A stretch of DNA of 64,000 nucleotides from Lucifugimonas sp038150225 (GTDB lineage Bacteria > Chloroflexota > Dehalococcoidia > Lucifugimonadales > Lucifugimonadaceae). The stretch lies in NCBI GenBank assembly GCA_038150225.1, contig JAYQWG010000001.1:69467-133466 (forward strand), given 5' to 3'. Below the pieces are notes generated by a model. It was not told where the DNA came from and did not search any database. It saw only the letters and a list, made by a program, of their open reading frames with translations. Each line of letters begins with the position of its first letter. Position 1 is the first letter of the stretch. Made by a program: the position numbers and the translations under genes. Shown here piece after piece: positions 8,737 to 17,675 of this stretch.

Positions 8737-9513
8737 GTGGTCATCTCGGAGCCTTTCGGCGTCACGCTTGATCTATGGCAAACACTGATCTTTGAAGCCG
8801 ATGGAAGCGCTAACTCAGGCGTTAGGCGAGATCTGCGAACGGAACGTACGGTCAAAGGACTTGCAGAGCACGGCTTTGAAGTTGATCCAGAAGCCGTCAA
8901 GGCTCAGTTCACCAAATTGTCGGTCGAAATCACCTCGGGGCACGACGATGGTGTTGACAGGCACTTTGAGAATTGGATCCGACTCCTGGTCGATCGTTTG
9001 GTTCCGGGTGCCGAAGAGAAGATCGGTTTGGAAGCAATTGACGCGATAGGTTTGGAAATTGATCGGACTTTCGTGGTTTCACCTCCGCACTTTCTCGACG
9101 GAACACACGATGTTCTGCGGAAATTGCGAGACCGTGGTGCGCGAGTCGGACTCATCTCTAATACCGGATTGACGAGTCAGGATATGTACAGAGAGTGGTT
9201 CGCGGAAACCGGAGTCCTCGACTTGTTCGACAACACCACATTCTCGAACGAGCAGGCAGTTTCCAAACCCAACCCGGCAATTTTTGAAGTTTGCATAGAC
9301 GGATTAGGTACGAAATCGGCGAACACATTGCACGTTGGCGACAACATGCACACGGATGTCGCTGGGGCTGCGAAATTGGGAATGTCGACGGTATGGGTCG
9401 AAGGCGGTACGAACTCGCGGGTCCAGAATGACGTAACACCGGACTACTCGGTGGCCTCCATCCTGGAACTTCCAGAAATTCTCGACCGCTGGTTGGAAGC
9501 CAGCAGCGACTAA
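8737..9513 (+). CDS. HAD-superfamily hydrolase
   Basis: A 258-residue HAD phosphatase. Motif I is TLDLWQTLI with the nucleophile Asp12 and Trp at the plus-two position, a variant seen in many DxWxT-type HADs. Motif II is LISNTG, motif III lysine lies in SKPNPAIFEV, and motif IV is HVGDNMHTDVAGA. A helical cap sits between motifs I and II. The substrate is unknown. Being 3 bp behind apt suggests a nucleotide or sugar-phosphate substrate, but that is only context. It ends tail-to-tail with a membrane protein gene, overlapping it by 4 bp. Confidence 0.85.
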   Translation: MVISEPFGVTLDLWQTLIFEADGSANSGVRRDLRTERTVKGLAEHGFEVDPEAVKAQFTKLSVEITSGHDDGVDRHFENWIRLLVDRLVPGAEEKIGLEAIDAIGLEIDRTFVVSPPHFLDGTHDVLRKLRDRGARVGLISNTGLTSQDMYREWFAETGVLDLFDNTTFSNEQAVSKPNPAIFEVCIDGLGTKSANTLHVGDNMHTDVAGAAKLGMSTVWVEGGTNSRVQNDVTPDYSVASILELPEILDRWLEASSD

Positions 9514-10235
9514 CTGAACCGGCGCCTCAGCAGCCGTGTGATTCCAACTATCAAGGCAAAGTCGATGATCGTTAATGCGCCGATAAACAATGTCGCTTCG
9601 AAGAAGAACTGCTGCGGGAACATGATCACCAAATAATCAGTTCGTGGATCCAGCAGCCAAAGATCGTTGGCAAAGCTGAGGAAATGGAACTGGGTGAAGA
9701 CCCAACCGAAGTTGATCAGCGATGCGATTCCAAAGACCAGTAAAAACGCCCCAGTCCCTATCGCGGACCACTTAAGCGATCTTGCGAGTAAGTCTGGCAA
9801 TCCTTGCCATAGTAAGAGAGCACCTGCTGCAATCAGTAAAAGAATCGCCAGACCGGACCAGACGACAATCGAGAAAACACCTTTCATTAGCGCTTTGACG
9901 TCGATCATGTGAAGGATTTCTCGCTCGTTGTATAGCGATACCTCGGTGTTTCCGAAATTCACGCGTAAATCGAGACGCTCGGAATCATCTAGAAAATATT
10001 CCTTAATCTGGTTGGCACCGCGATTCAGCTCACTTGCCGGAAGCCCAGTCCGATTCTCTATGTCGTTTCTCCACCAGCCGTAGCTATACAGCCACTCGCT
10101 GTGGGTGATGTAGGTGACATTGAAGAGAATCAGGAACAGCGGGAGCAGGATGGCGAACAAGATGCCGCCGCCGATTGAAATTTTTTTCGACGTTGAGGAG
10201 GAACTCGAGGAAATTTGTGACCTTGAAACAACCAT
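9510..10235 (-). CDS. TIGR01906/DUF1461-family integral membrane protein
   Basis: A 241-residue protein with about four membrane helices: one near the N-terminus (ILFAILLPLFLILFNVTYI), two central ones (VVWSGLAILLLIAAGALLL and GTGAFLLVFGIASLINFGWV) and one at the C-terminus. The segment FHFLSFANDLWLLDPRTDYL followed by MFPQQFF is the hallmark of the TIGR01906 family. A soluble loop of roughly 70 residues lies between the first two helices and is probably extracytoplasmic. The family has no established function. It stands alone on the reverse strand between apt-HAD and mazG. Confidence 0.8.
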   Translation of the reverse strand: MVVSRSQISSSSSSTSKKISIGGGILFAILLPLFLILFNVTYITHSEWLYSYGWWRNDIENRTGLPASELNRGANQIKEYFLDDSERLDLRVNFGNTEVSLYNEREILHMIDVKALMKGVFSIVVWSGLAILLLIAAGALLLWQGLPDLLARSLKWSAIGTGAFLLVFGIASLINFGWVFTQFHFLSFANDLWLLDPRTDYLVIMFPQQFFFEATLFIGALTIIDFALIVGITRLLRRRFS

Positions 10236-10303
10236 GGCTCGTTAGGATACGTGCCATTGAATAGTTCGGCTCGGCGTGAATGGGCTCAACATCGGAGGGT
10301 TAA

Positions 10304-11098
10304 GTGGATAACAATCCTGTGAAAATGACTGAATCGGCGAAATTGGCCGGAGAGGCGTTTGCGGAGCTCGTTGCGACAGTTGAGACGTTGCGTGATCCCG
10401 GAGGCTGCCCCTGGGACGCCGAGCAAACGCATGAATCCCTCCGGCCCAACTTGCTGGAAGAGACATATGAGGTTCTAGAGGCGATTGAGGCTGGCGATCC
10501 TTCTGGAATTGAAGAGGAACTAGGCGACATAGCGACGCAAATCGTTTTTCACGCCGACATTGCTCGCAGAGTCGATGGCTTCACATCAGCGACACTAATG
10601 CACGCCGTCCGAGAAAAACTTATCCGTCGCCATCCCCATGTTTTCGGGGACGAGGAGTCGGCGGAGTCGTCAGGAGATGTTGTAGACCGTTGGGAGGCTC
10701 TAAAGCGAGCCGAGTCCGGCGGTAACCGGTCGATTGTTTCGTCGCTGCCTTCAGCAATGCCAGCACTCGCCTATTCATCGTCAGTGCAAAAACGAGTCAT
10801 GCGAGCTGGTCTTCCCTGGCCTGAAACGCACGCTAAGCCTCAAATGTTCGGCACTGACCTCGAAGAATCAGATGATGAAAAGGAAACGCGAGCCGGAGAA
10901 CTACTAATGGCGGTTGTTCGTCAGGTTCAGGCTGCAGGAGTTGATCCGGAAACCGCACTTCGCAAAGCTACCCTCGGGCTTCGTGACCACGTTTTACGGG
11001 CTGAAGAACTGGCAGGTGAGACTGCACTCGCAGAGTTGAAGCCTGATGAACGTACGAGAATCTGGGATCAGACTGAAATCGCCTCTACCGACGAATAA
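10304..11098 (+). CDS. mazG: MazG nucleotide pyrophosphohydrolase
   Basis: A 264-residue MazG of the two-domain type. It has the RDPGGCPWDAEQTHESL start, the metal-binding EETYEVLEA (52-60) and EELGD (71-75) of the first domain, and a degenerate second domain after residue 140. MazG hydrolyses dNTPs/NTPs to NMP and pyrophosphate, limiting non-canonical nucleotides. The GTG at 10304 is supported by a GGAGGG ribosome site a few bases upstream (10294-10299). The gene converges with selD and the two 3' ends overlap by 14 bp. Confidence 0.93.
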   Translation: MDNNPVKMTESAKLAGEAFAELVATVETLRDPGGCPWDAEQTHESLRPNLLEETYEVLEAIEAGDPSGIEEELGDIATQIVFHADIARRVDGFTSATLMHAVREKLIRRHPHVFGDEESAESSGDVVDRWEALKRAESGGNRSIVSSLPSAMPALAYSSSVQKRVMRAGLPWPETHAKPQMFGTDLEESDDEKETRAGELLMAVVRQVQAAGVDPETALRKATLGLRDHVLRAEELAGETALAELKPDERTRIWDQTEIASTDE

Positions 11099-12137
11099 TC
11101 ACACTGGTATCTGACTGTGTTGATACTTGCCCGATTACCGAACTATAAAGTGTTTTATTATCAACTAACTGCTTTATTAACTCTTCAGATCGCCCTTCTG
11201 GAACTGAAATGAGTAGTCCGCCAGATGTTTGAGCGTCGGCTAGAAGTGAGAACTCAATGTCAGTGATTTCTTCTTCGGCAGTCACTGACGGCATTATTGC
11301 CTCGGTATTTCTTGCTGTTCCACCTGAAATGTAGCCATCTTCTGCCAGGTGTTTCGCACCTCGCAGGAGAGGAATTGAGTCCATATTGATTTCGGCTGTA
11401 GTTCCACTCGCATTCATCATTTGCGATAGATGCCCAAGCAAACCGAAACCGGTTATGTCAGTCGCCGAGTTGACTCCAACAGCGACCATTGCTTCGGCAG
11501 CACTTTTATTCAGAGTCGCCATTGACCGCACAGCTTCGTCGATGACGGATTGCGGGGCAGTTCCAGCTTTACCAGCTGTAGTTATCACGCCCGAACCGAT
11601 CGCCTTGGTGAGAATCAGAACGTCGCCGGGTTGAGCACTCGCGTTCGTTATTTCTTCTCCCGGTGTCACGATCCCCGTGACCGCCAGCCCGTACTTTGGC
11701 TCTTTGTCGTCAACGGTATGACCACCAACGATCAGGATCCCTGCTTCCTCGGCTTTCGCCTGTCCACCTTCGAGAACCTGCGCAATCACATCGGACGGAA
11801 GTTCTCGTGGGAATGCTGCGATGTTTAGGGCCGTGATCGGGCGACCGCCAACTGCGTAAACGTCACTTAGAGCGTTTGCGACGGCTATTTGTCCGTATTC
11901 AAACGGGTCATCGACAATGGGAGCGAAGAAATCTACCGTCAGAACAAGGGCGACGCGATCGTCTATCCGGTAGATGGCGGAATCATCTCCGGTTTCGTTC
12001 CCGACCAGGACATTTGGGTCCTTCAGGGTCGGCTTTGGCAGCTTGCCCAAGACCTGGGCAAGTTCACTCTGACTGAGCTTGCCAGCTCAACCAGCGCAAG
12101 ATGCCAGTTCGGTTAGGCGAATTGGTTTGTCGCTCAT
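11085..12137 (-). CDS. selD: Selenide, water dikinase (selenophosphate synthetase) containing selenocysteine, in-frame TGA at 12087-12089
   Basis: Starting from ATG 12137 the frame reads MSDKPIRLTELASCAG, then TGA as codon 17, then AGKLSQSELAQ and on to the end without another stop: 350 residues, the normal SelD length. Codon 17 is the catalytic Cys17 of E. coli SelD, and Lys20 of the G-[C/U]-x-x-K motif is in place, so TGA most likely encodes selenocysteine, as in known selenoprotein forms of SelD. Further motifs are LTVDFFAPIVDDP, ANALSDVYAVGG and ILIVGGHTVDD. The enzyme makes selenophosphate from selenide and ATP for Sec-tRNA and selenouridine. A SECIS-like hairpin follows the TGA. Standard gene callers would start at 12050 and lose the active site. 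No selA, selB or selC is in the window. Confidence 0.93.
12042..12062 (-). promoter_or_regulatory. bSECIS-like hairpin inside selD
   Basis: On the selD strand a perfect 8 bp stem, CTTGCCCA pairing with TGGGCAAG, encloses the loop GGTCT. It begins 24 bases after the in-frame TGA. A GGTCU-type apical loop is what SelB recognises in the E. coli fdhF SECIS, and bacterial SECIS elements sit inside the coding region just downstream of UGA. The loop lies about 33-37 bases from the codon, at the long end of the usual spacing. Confidence 0.8.
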
Positions 12138-12374
12138 AGCCCTAGAATCGTGTCATATCCTCATTTGGATGCAAATGGTCCACACTGCGTAAGCAGCATG
12201 CCTGTATGCGAATTCGAAGCCGACTACTTCGCTACGTTTGATGTGTGCGGTGACAAATTGATGCCAAACAAATTGACGGTACGAAGTGCACCATCGACAA
12301 TTGACTCTTCTGAACATTTCCGCCGCGACATAGTCGCGCCGCTTCAATTGACCAGTCCTAGAAACTTCGCTTAG

Positions 12375-13700
12375 ATGACCAATATTCCTGAATCCAAACT
12401 ACTACCAATCACCGCTGAACTCGGCGATTCAGGCCGACTGAACATTGGCGGATGCGACGTACGAGGTCTTGTTGCTGAGTTTGGCAGCCCTCTCTACATC
12501 TACGACGAGGCAACTCTTCGGCACATGTGCCGTGATTTCGTCGGAAGTTTCACTAACGAGTACGAACGTTCTCACATCGAATACTCCTCTAAAGCCTTCG
12601 CAAACCCGGCGGTATCGAAAATCGTCGAAGAAGAAGGGCTTGAAATGGATGTCGTCACGGGCGGTGAACTCGCAGTAGCGATCGCTGCCAACTTTCCTGC
12701 GGACCGGTTGAATTTTCATGGAAACAACAAGGGGAGAGAGGAACTTACCGAGGCTGTTAAGTACGGGATTGGGCGAATAACGATCGATTCGTTCGCCGAA
12801 ATAGATCTACTCGACTCAGTTGCCCAAGAGTTAGGTGTGAAGCAGACTGGCATGCTCCGTCTTTCACCGAGTATTGATCCTCACACGCACTTGCTGACCA
12901 CGACCGGGATCCTCGATTCGAAATTTGGTTTTTCAATTGAGACCGGAGACGCTGAAAAAGCCGTCGAACAAGCCATGGCACGCGAAGGTTTGAATGTCGA
13001 AGGTCTCCATTTCCATCTGGGCTCGCCAATATTCGAGTTGGAGCCTTATTCGGAAGCGATCGACTACGTACTTGGTTTCGCTGCCCAAATGCGGGATAAG
13101 TACGGACTTGAGCTGAAGAGATTTAGTCCCGGCGGTGGTTTCGCTATCGGGTATGTAAACGATCAACTACCGCTGGAGATGGCGGACTATGCACGTGAAA
13201 TTGCTACATCCCTGCGAGAAGGCTGTGACAAGTACGGCTTAGACGAGCCAGAGTTGGTTGTTGAGCCAGGGAGGGCCATTGTTGGTCGTTCCGGCGTTGC
13301 TGTTTACACAGTAGGTGGAATCAAGACCATCCCGGGCGTACGGACGTACGTCAGCGTTGATGGCGGTATGGGTGACAACATTCGACCCGCGCTATACGAG
13401 TCTGAATACGCGGTGGTGCCTGTGGACAACCCGCTTGCAGATCGAGACGTTACAGTGACAGTCGCAGGAAAATTCTGTGAATCAGGTGATGTGCTGGCAC
13501 GTGATGTCGACTTACCTGACCCGCAAACTGGCGACCTGCTGGCATTGCCTGCTTCCGGTGCCTACTGTTTGATGATGGCGAGCAATTACAACATGCAGAC
13601 TCGACCTGCAGTTGTGATGGTCAACGATGGCGAAGCAAGGTTGATAAGGCGTCGTGAAACTTACGCAGACTTGCTCGCCTCAAGTGTGGGGCTCGACTAG
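12375..13700 (+). CDS. lysA: Diaminopimelate decarboxylase
   Basis: A 441-residue fold-III PLP decarboxylase making L-lysine from meso-diaminopimelate. The PLP lysine is Lys73 in YSSKAFANPAV. Other motifs are GLHFHLGSPI, the phosphate-binding FSPGGGFAIGY, VVEPGRAIVG, and the substrate-site cysteine in KFCESGDVL. The length and all active-site segments fit LysA rather than ornithine or arginine decarboxylases. holB begins 3 bp after its stop, so they are likely co-transcribed. The 237 bp upstream (12138-12374) holds no gene and I see no lysine-riboswitch signature there. Confidence 0.95.
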   Translation: MTNIPESKLLPITAELGDSGRLNIGGCDVRGLVAEFGSPLYIYDEATLRHMCRDFVGSFTNEYERSHIEYSSKAFANPAVSKIVEEEGLEMDVVTGGELAVAIAANFPADRLNFHGNNKGREELTEAVKYGIGRITIDSFAEIDLLDSVAQELGVKQTGMLRLSPSIDPHTHLLTTTGILDSKFGFSIETGDAEKAVEQAMAREGLNVEGLHFHLGSPIFELEPYSEAIDYVLGFAAQMRDKYGLELKRFSPGGGFAIGYVNDQLPLEMADYAREIATSLREGCDKYGLDEPELVVEPGRAIVGRSGVAVYTVGGIKTIPGVRTYVSVDGGMGDNIRPALYESEYAVVPVDNPLADRDVTVTVAGKFCESGDVLARDVDLPDPQTGDLLALPASGAYCLMMASNYNMQTRPAVVMVNDGEARLIRRRETYADLLASSVGLD

Positions 13701-13703
13701 CGA

Positions 13704-14819
13704 ATGGTGACCGATCTAAAACCTCCAGTTGTTGGATGGCAAACGTTCGGTCACCCTGGCGCGACTAATTTTCTTTCACGGTCCAGCCAAATTGGACGAA
13801 CGTCCCACGCGTACCTGATCACGGGGCCAGACAAAGTCGGAAAAACAACCCTGGCGTTAGACATTGCCGGAATGGTGAACTCTGAGCCGGTGGTCGACAT
13901 GTTTGGAACTGCCGACAATATCGATCTGCAAAGTTCACATCAGGCTGATCGTATACGCAGGGGATTGCACGCTGACGTTCGGCTAATCAATCCCAAAACC
14001 GAACTTGATGGCGATAAGAAATCGGACATCGAAAGACGCACGATGATTTCGATCGATCATGTCCAGGATGTGATCGAAAAGTCGTACATAACGCCGTTTG
14101 AAGGCAGCAAGAACGTATTTATATTCGAAGGTGCCCACCGGATGGTTGAGGCCGGCTTCAACGCCATTCTCAAAACCCTCGAAGAACCTTCGGACGACAC
14201 GGTGCTCATTCTTACGTGTCAATCGCCCGACCAACTACCCGAAACCATCGTGTCGAGGTGCCAGAGGATCGAACTGCGACCAGCAACCTCGGAAGTCATA
14301 GCCAGTTCTTTGGTCGAAAGGTACGAAGTTGAACCTGAACTGGCAGACAAGATCGCTCGGCTTTCAGCCGGAAGACCGGGATGGGCAATTGATGCGGTCA
14401 ATGATTCAACGATTTTCGATGCCCACAACCAAGCTGTACTTCGATTTGCTGAAGTGACAGTGGGAAACGTCGAAGAACGGTTTAGATACGCCCGCCAAAC
14501 AGGTGGTCAGTTCAGGCGAAACCGCGAAGACGTACTACTTGAGATGGATCGCTGGTTAGAGTGGTGGCGAGATGTAGCTATGATCACCCACGGTGCGGAC
14601 GAGAGTGTGGTCAATCTCGAATGGTCGGAGTTGCTGGGACAAATTGCAAAACCCCTGAAGAAGCCGCAGGTCGCTCAGGCTGTACGTGTTATTCAGGACA
14701 CGAAAAAAGCACTCGTGGCGAACGCAGCAGCTCAATTGGCATTCGAGGTAATGATGCTCGACATGCCGTGGGTAGATCCTTCAGGCGTGCCCGCTCTCAA
14801 ATTTGACGACGACGAGTAG
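13704..14819 (+). CDS. holB: DNA polymerase III delta' subunit
   Basis: A 371-residue AAA+ clamp-loader subunit with GPDKVGKTTLALDIAG (Walker A, 41-48), NAILKTLEEPSDDTVLIL and the sensor/finger motif IVSRCQRIEL. The helical lid domain follows (AGRPGWAID). In the replisome, delta' is the stator of the clamp loader. The ATPase lysine is retained, which is not always so in delta'. HolB is often near tmk; here it follows lysA directly, and a convergent HNH gene begins at the next base. Confidence 0.88.
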   Translation: MVTDLKPPVVGWQTFGHPGATNFLSRSSQIGRTSHAYLITGPDKVGKTTLALDIAGMVNSEPVVDMFGTADNIDLQSSHQADRIRRGLHADVRLINPKTELDGDKKSDIERRTMISIDHVQDVIEKSYITPFEGSKNVFIFEGAHRMVEAGFNAILKTLEEPSDDTVLILTCQSPDQLPETIVSRCQRIELRPATSEVIASSLVERYEVEPELADKIARLSAGRPGWAIDAVNDSTIFDAHNQAVLRFAEVTVGNVEERFRYARQTGGQFRRNREDVLLEMDRWLEWWRDVAMITHGADESVVNLEWSELLGQIAKPLKKPQVAQAVRVIQDTKKALVANAAAQLAFEVMMLDMPWVDPSGVPALKFDDDE

Positions 14820-15395
14820 CTAGTCGCCAGCAACCATGGCCATCCCGTTCATTGACACTTGGGACGAAGGGTTCGAGTCGGGGACCATCCACGGCACGTA
14901 AGGGAGCCAGGTGTCTTTTAGCGAACTCAATTTCAGGAATGAATATGGATTCGGTCGTGGCTCGTAAGGTTTATTACGGAGTTTCATTCCGGCTTCTTCC
15001 GGAGTGCGCCCGGCTTTACGGTGATTGCACGGCTTACAAGCGCTGACTACGTTAGTCCATGTGAACTCTCCGCCCTTGCATCGAGGCTCGACATGGTCAA
15101 TCGTCATGTCTTTTGGGCGGGATCCACAGTACTGGCAGGAAAAATTATCTCGGGAGAAAATCTCGTATCGAGACATTTTCCTGCGTTGAACCGGGCGTTT
15201 CACCATGTACACGAGACGAATGACTTCGGGCTTCTCGAAAATATCGCTGACCGTATGAACGTAGTCACCTGACTCATGCAGGGATTCTGCTTTGCCTTTA
15301 CCCACAAGCTTAACTGCCCTGCGAATGTCGCAGATATTGAGCGGTTGGTAGTTCTGATTGAGCACCAGTACTGGCGCTCTCGTGCTATCGCTCAT
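14820..15395 (-). CDS. HNH endonuclease family protein
   Basis: A 191-residue protein with an N-terminal VLVLNQNYQPLNICDIRRA segment and an HNH nuclease core: FSCQYCG, TIDHVEPRCKGGE, then NVVSACKPCNHRKAGRTPEEA. Two Cys pairs (CxxC) bind the structural zinc and the DH pair forms the metal site. This chromosomal family is widespread in bacteria and is not tied to a phage or restriction system here. The ATG at 15395 is chosen because GAGGCGGT lies just before it; an in-frame ATG at 15419 has no such site. Its cellular role is unknown. Confidence 0.85.
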   Translation of the reverse strand: MSDSTRAPVLVLNQNYQPLNICDIRRAVKLVGKGKAESLHESGDYVHTVSDIFEKPEVIRLVYMVKRPVQRRKMSRYEIFSRDNFSCQYCGSRPKDMTIDHVEPRCKGGEFTWTNVVSACKPCNHRKAGRTPEEAGMKLRNKPYEPRPNPYSFLKLSSLKDTWLPYVPWMVPDSNPSSQVSMNGMAMVAGD

Positions 15396-15440
15396 ACCGC
15401 CTCGTAGCAGTTGCGGCATTTCAGCCGCCTTAGTTACTCG

Positions 15441-16085
15441 CTAAGCGTCATCCTGATCAATCGCCCGCTCCAACCTGTCGAGAGCGACCCCGAACTCTTC
15501 TGGAGCGTAGTCAATTACGAAACTTCGCAAATTCAAAAGTGCCGGAACCAGTTGGGACTCTACCAGCCATGTACGACCGTTCTCACGATAGAGATTTTTG
15601 GCGTAGGCAATGGTGCGACCGGTGATTTCGTCCTGCAATCCCTGGATTCCGTCAGTCACGATGTCGTTCACGGTGATTTCAGAAGCAGCTGATTCTTCGC
15701 TTTCAACAAACGAGTAGCGCGCAACCACCGTTACAAGCCCACCAGCAATAAGGACACCTGCAATAAGACCGATCACTAATCCACCAAGACTGTCGGTCCA
15801 GTCAAGCATCGTTACCTTGAGTGCCCGTTTTATGATTCCAGCGACGATTCGTCCTACGATAAACACACCGACGAATATGATCACGTACCCAATTGCGGTG
15901 GAGAGAGCTTCGCTTTCAACACCGTCCCAGATTGTTGCTAGCACTCTGCCAGCGAACAATCCGCTCAGGAACAATCCGACGTAGACAACGACGGCGTTTA
16001 TAACCGCGTTCACAAGTCCGGTCTTGTAGCCCCAAAGAGCGCCAATGACGATTGCAGCTACGAGTACCCAGTCGAGTACGTTCAT
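15441..16085 (-). CDS. CvpA-family membrane protein
   Basis: A 214-residue protein with four hydrophobic helices in the first 130 residues (VLDWVLVAAIVIGALWGYKTG at the start, then AVINAVVVYVGLFLSGLFAG, AIGYVIIFVGVFIVGRIVAG, GLVIGLIAGVLIAGGLVTVV) and a soluble acidic tail. The D-x-x-L first helix and the G-rich second and fourth helices fit CvpA, a family linked to colicin V production and stress envelope maintenance in Enterobacteria. Its role in this organism is unknown. It is transcribed alone, 21 bases after the HNH gene's ORF boundary in the same direction. Confidence 0.8.
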   Translation of the reverse strand: MNVLDWVLVAAIVIGALWGYKTGLVNAVINAVVVYVGLFLSGLFAGRVLATIWDGVESEALSTAIGYVIIFVGVFIVGRIVAGIIKRALKVTMLDWTDSLGGLVIGLIAGVLIAGGLVTVVARYSFVESEESAASEITVNDIVTDGIQGLQDEITGRTIAYAKNLYRENGRTWLVESQLVPALLNLRSFVIDYAPEEFGVALDRLERAIDQDDA

Positions 16086-16296
16086 ATTTATAAGCTCTCC
16101 ACTAAGCCGTAAGAATTAAGCGATTTATAAGTGAATATCACTCGTCGAGCGTTACTAAATCGGTAATAACTCGTATTTTTCGGGTGAACGGGATTTTAGC
16201 AGTAAGTAACTAAGCTATTCATCGAGACGGAGTTCTTATCGGATACTCATAAGGTGGCTCCGAACTGTTTCGCGCAACAAACTAGCCCGGGTAGAT

Positions 16297-16977
16297 ATGA
16301 CAACCGACGCTCCAACAATAGCCATTGATGGTCCTGCCGGATCAGGCAAAACAAGCGTTGGAAAAATGATCGCTGACCTACTCGGGTATAAATTTCTCGA
16401 TACTGGTCTCATGTACCGCGTCGCAACTTGGATCGCTATAGAGGCGCAAGCAAATCTGGATGAACAAGCCTCGATAATTTCTGTGGTTGAGTCATCGTCG
16501 ATTGATGTAGGTGTCAACTCAGAAGGACGATCCACGATATCGGTTGGAGGAATTGATCTAACGGAGCGTTTACACACCGTTGAGATCGACAGCTCGGTTT
16601 CCACCGTTTCTGCAATTCCAAGAATCAGGGAAATAATGGTTGCAGAGCAGAAAAAATTGGCGGGAAACGGTGGAATTGTGATGGTTGGGCGAGATATTGG
16701 CACCGTTGTGGTACCTGATAGTCCGATCAAGATATTTCTAACCGCTGCTGCTGCAACTCGTGCGACGAGGCGGTTCGAGGAGTTCGGATCGTCTGGAGAA
16801 CAGGTTGAGTTCAACGAAATCCTTGAGTCAATTGAACAACGTGACAAAGTCGATTCTTCGAGAGCTGACTCGCCTCTCCGCCCGGCGGCCGATGCAGACG
16901 TGATTGAAACCGACGATATGAGCCTGGAAGAAGTGGTTGCCAGGGTGATGGAACTCGTCGCGGAGAAGATATCTTGA
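16297..16977 (+). CDS. cmk: Cytidylate kinase
   Basis: A 226-residue CMP/dCMP kinase with the P-loop IDGPAGSGKTSVGKMIA (10-26), the FLDTGLMYRVAT segment, and GRDIGTVVVPDSPIKIFLTA of the CMP-binding domain, followed by RRFEEF and the RDKVDSSRADSPLRPAADA lid typical of bacterial Cmk. It phosphorylates CMP and dCMP. It heads an overlapping cmk-plsC-glmS run; plsC starts 4 bp before its stop. Confidence 0.95.
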   Translation: MTTDAPTIAIDGPAGSGKTSVGKMIADLLGYKFLDTGLMYRVATWIAIEAQANLDEQASIISVVESSSIDVGVNSEGRSTISVGGIDLTERLHTVEIDSSVSTVSAIPRIREIMVAEQKKLAGNGGIVMVGRDIGTVVVPDSPIKIFLTAAAATRATRRFEEFGSSGEQVEFNEILESIEQRDKVDSSRADSPLRPAADADVIETDDMSLEEVVARVMELVAEKIS

Positions 16978-17675
16978 AGCAGTGGCTTTTCCGACCATGT
17001 AACTTCGGATTCAGGACCACCCTCAAATGGTTTTCCTATTTCAAGATCGAGGGGAAGGAAAACCTACCCACCGATGGTCCGCTGCTTGTTGCTCCAAATC
17101 ACCTGTCTAACCTGGATCCGGCGATTGTTGCTTCGGTTGTGCCCAAGCCACCGGTATTCCTGGCCAAAAAAGAACTTTTTAAGGTTCCTCCAGCTTCATT
17201 CCTTCTTCGCTCGTACGGGGCGTATCCAGTGGATCGTAGAAGCGCAGACATGAAAGCGTTGAACTGGATTACTCACAAACTAGTTAACGAAGACCGTATT
17301 GCGATCATGTTCCCGGAGGGGACTCGCAGCAAAGAAGGGGGACTGCTGCGAGGACAACCTGGTGTTGCACTGTTGGCGATCACGACCGGTGTACCGGTCG
17401 TACCGTTCGCACTGACAGGATCGGAACATCTTCAGAACGTGATGCGGGTGTTTAAGCCCACGGCCGATATGACGCTAAGGATTGGCAAGCCATTCAAGGT
17501 GAACACCAGTAGCGAACGCCCTTCACGGACAGAAATTGCACGAGTATCCGAGGAAATAATGATTCGGATTGCTCGGTTAATGCCTGAAGACAAACGAGGC
17601 TACTACACTGATACCGCCGATAAAGAATTTATCGTGACTTCTGAGCATGTGCCGGAAACTGGAAGGTCCAATTAA
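16974..17675 (+). CDS. plsC: 1-acyl-sn-glycerol-3-phosphate acyltransferase
   Basis: A 233-residue PlsC acyltransferase with the catalytic NHLSNLD (HxxxxD, 42-48), FLAKKELFKVP, and the glycerol-phosphate-binding FPEGTRSKEGGL (near 116). It adds the second fatty acid to lysophosphatidic acid at the membrane. The TTG start overlaps the cmk stop in TTGA, implying translational coupling, and its TAA shares a base with the glmS ATG. The cmk-plsC pair is a frequent bacterial arrangement. Confidence 0.92.
   Translation: MKQWLFRPCNFGFRTTLKWFSYFKIEGKENLPTDGPLLVAPNHLSNLDPAIVASVVPKPPVFLAKKELFKVPPASFLLRSYGAYPVDRRSADMKALNWITHKLVNEDRIAIMFPEGTRSKEGGLLRGQPGVALLAITTGVPVVPFALTGSEHLQNVMRVFKPTADMTLRIGKPFKVNTSSERPSRTEIARVSEEIMIRIARLMPEDKRGYYTDTADKEFIVTSEHVPETGRSN

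Noticed and set aside
12087..12089. selD TGA as a simple nonsense mutation
   Set aside because: The TGA sits at the exact Cys17 position with Lys20 kept and a GGTCT hairpin follows; chance is much less likely than Sec.
12150..12374. 74-residue forward frame and a 64-residue reverse frame between selD and lysA
   Set aside because: Neither shows a domain, a ribosome site or a sensible composition; they mirror each other in the selD leader region.
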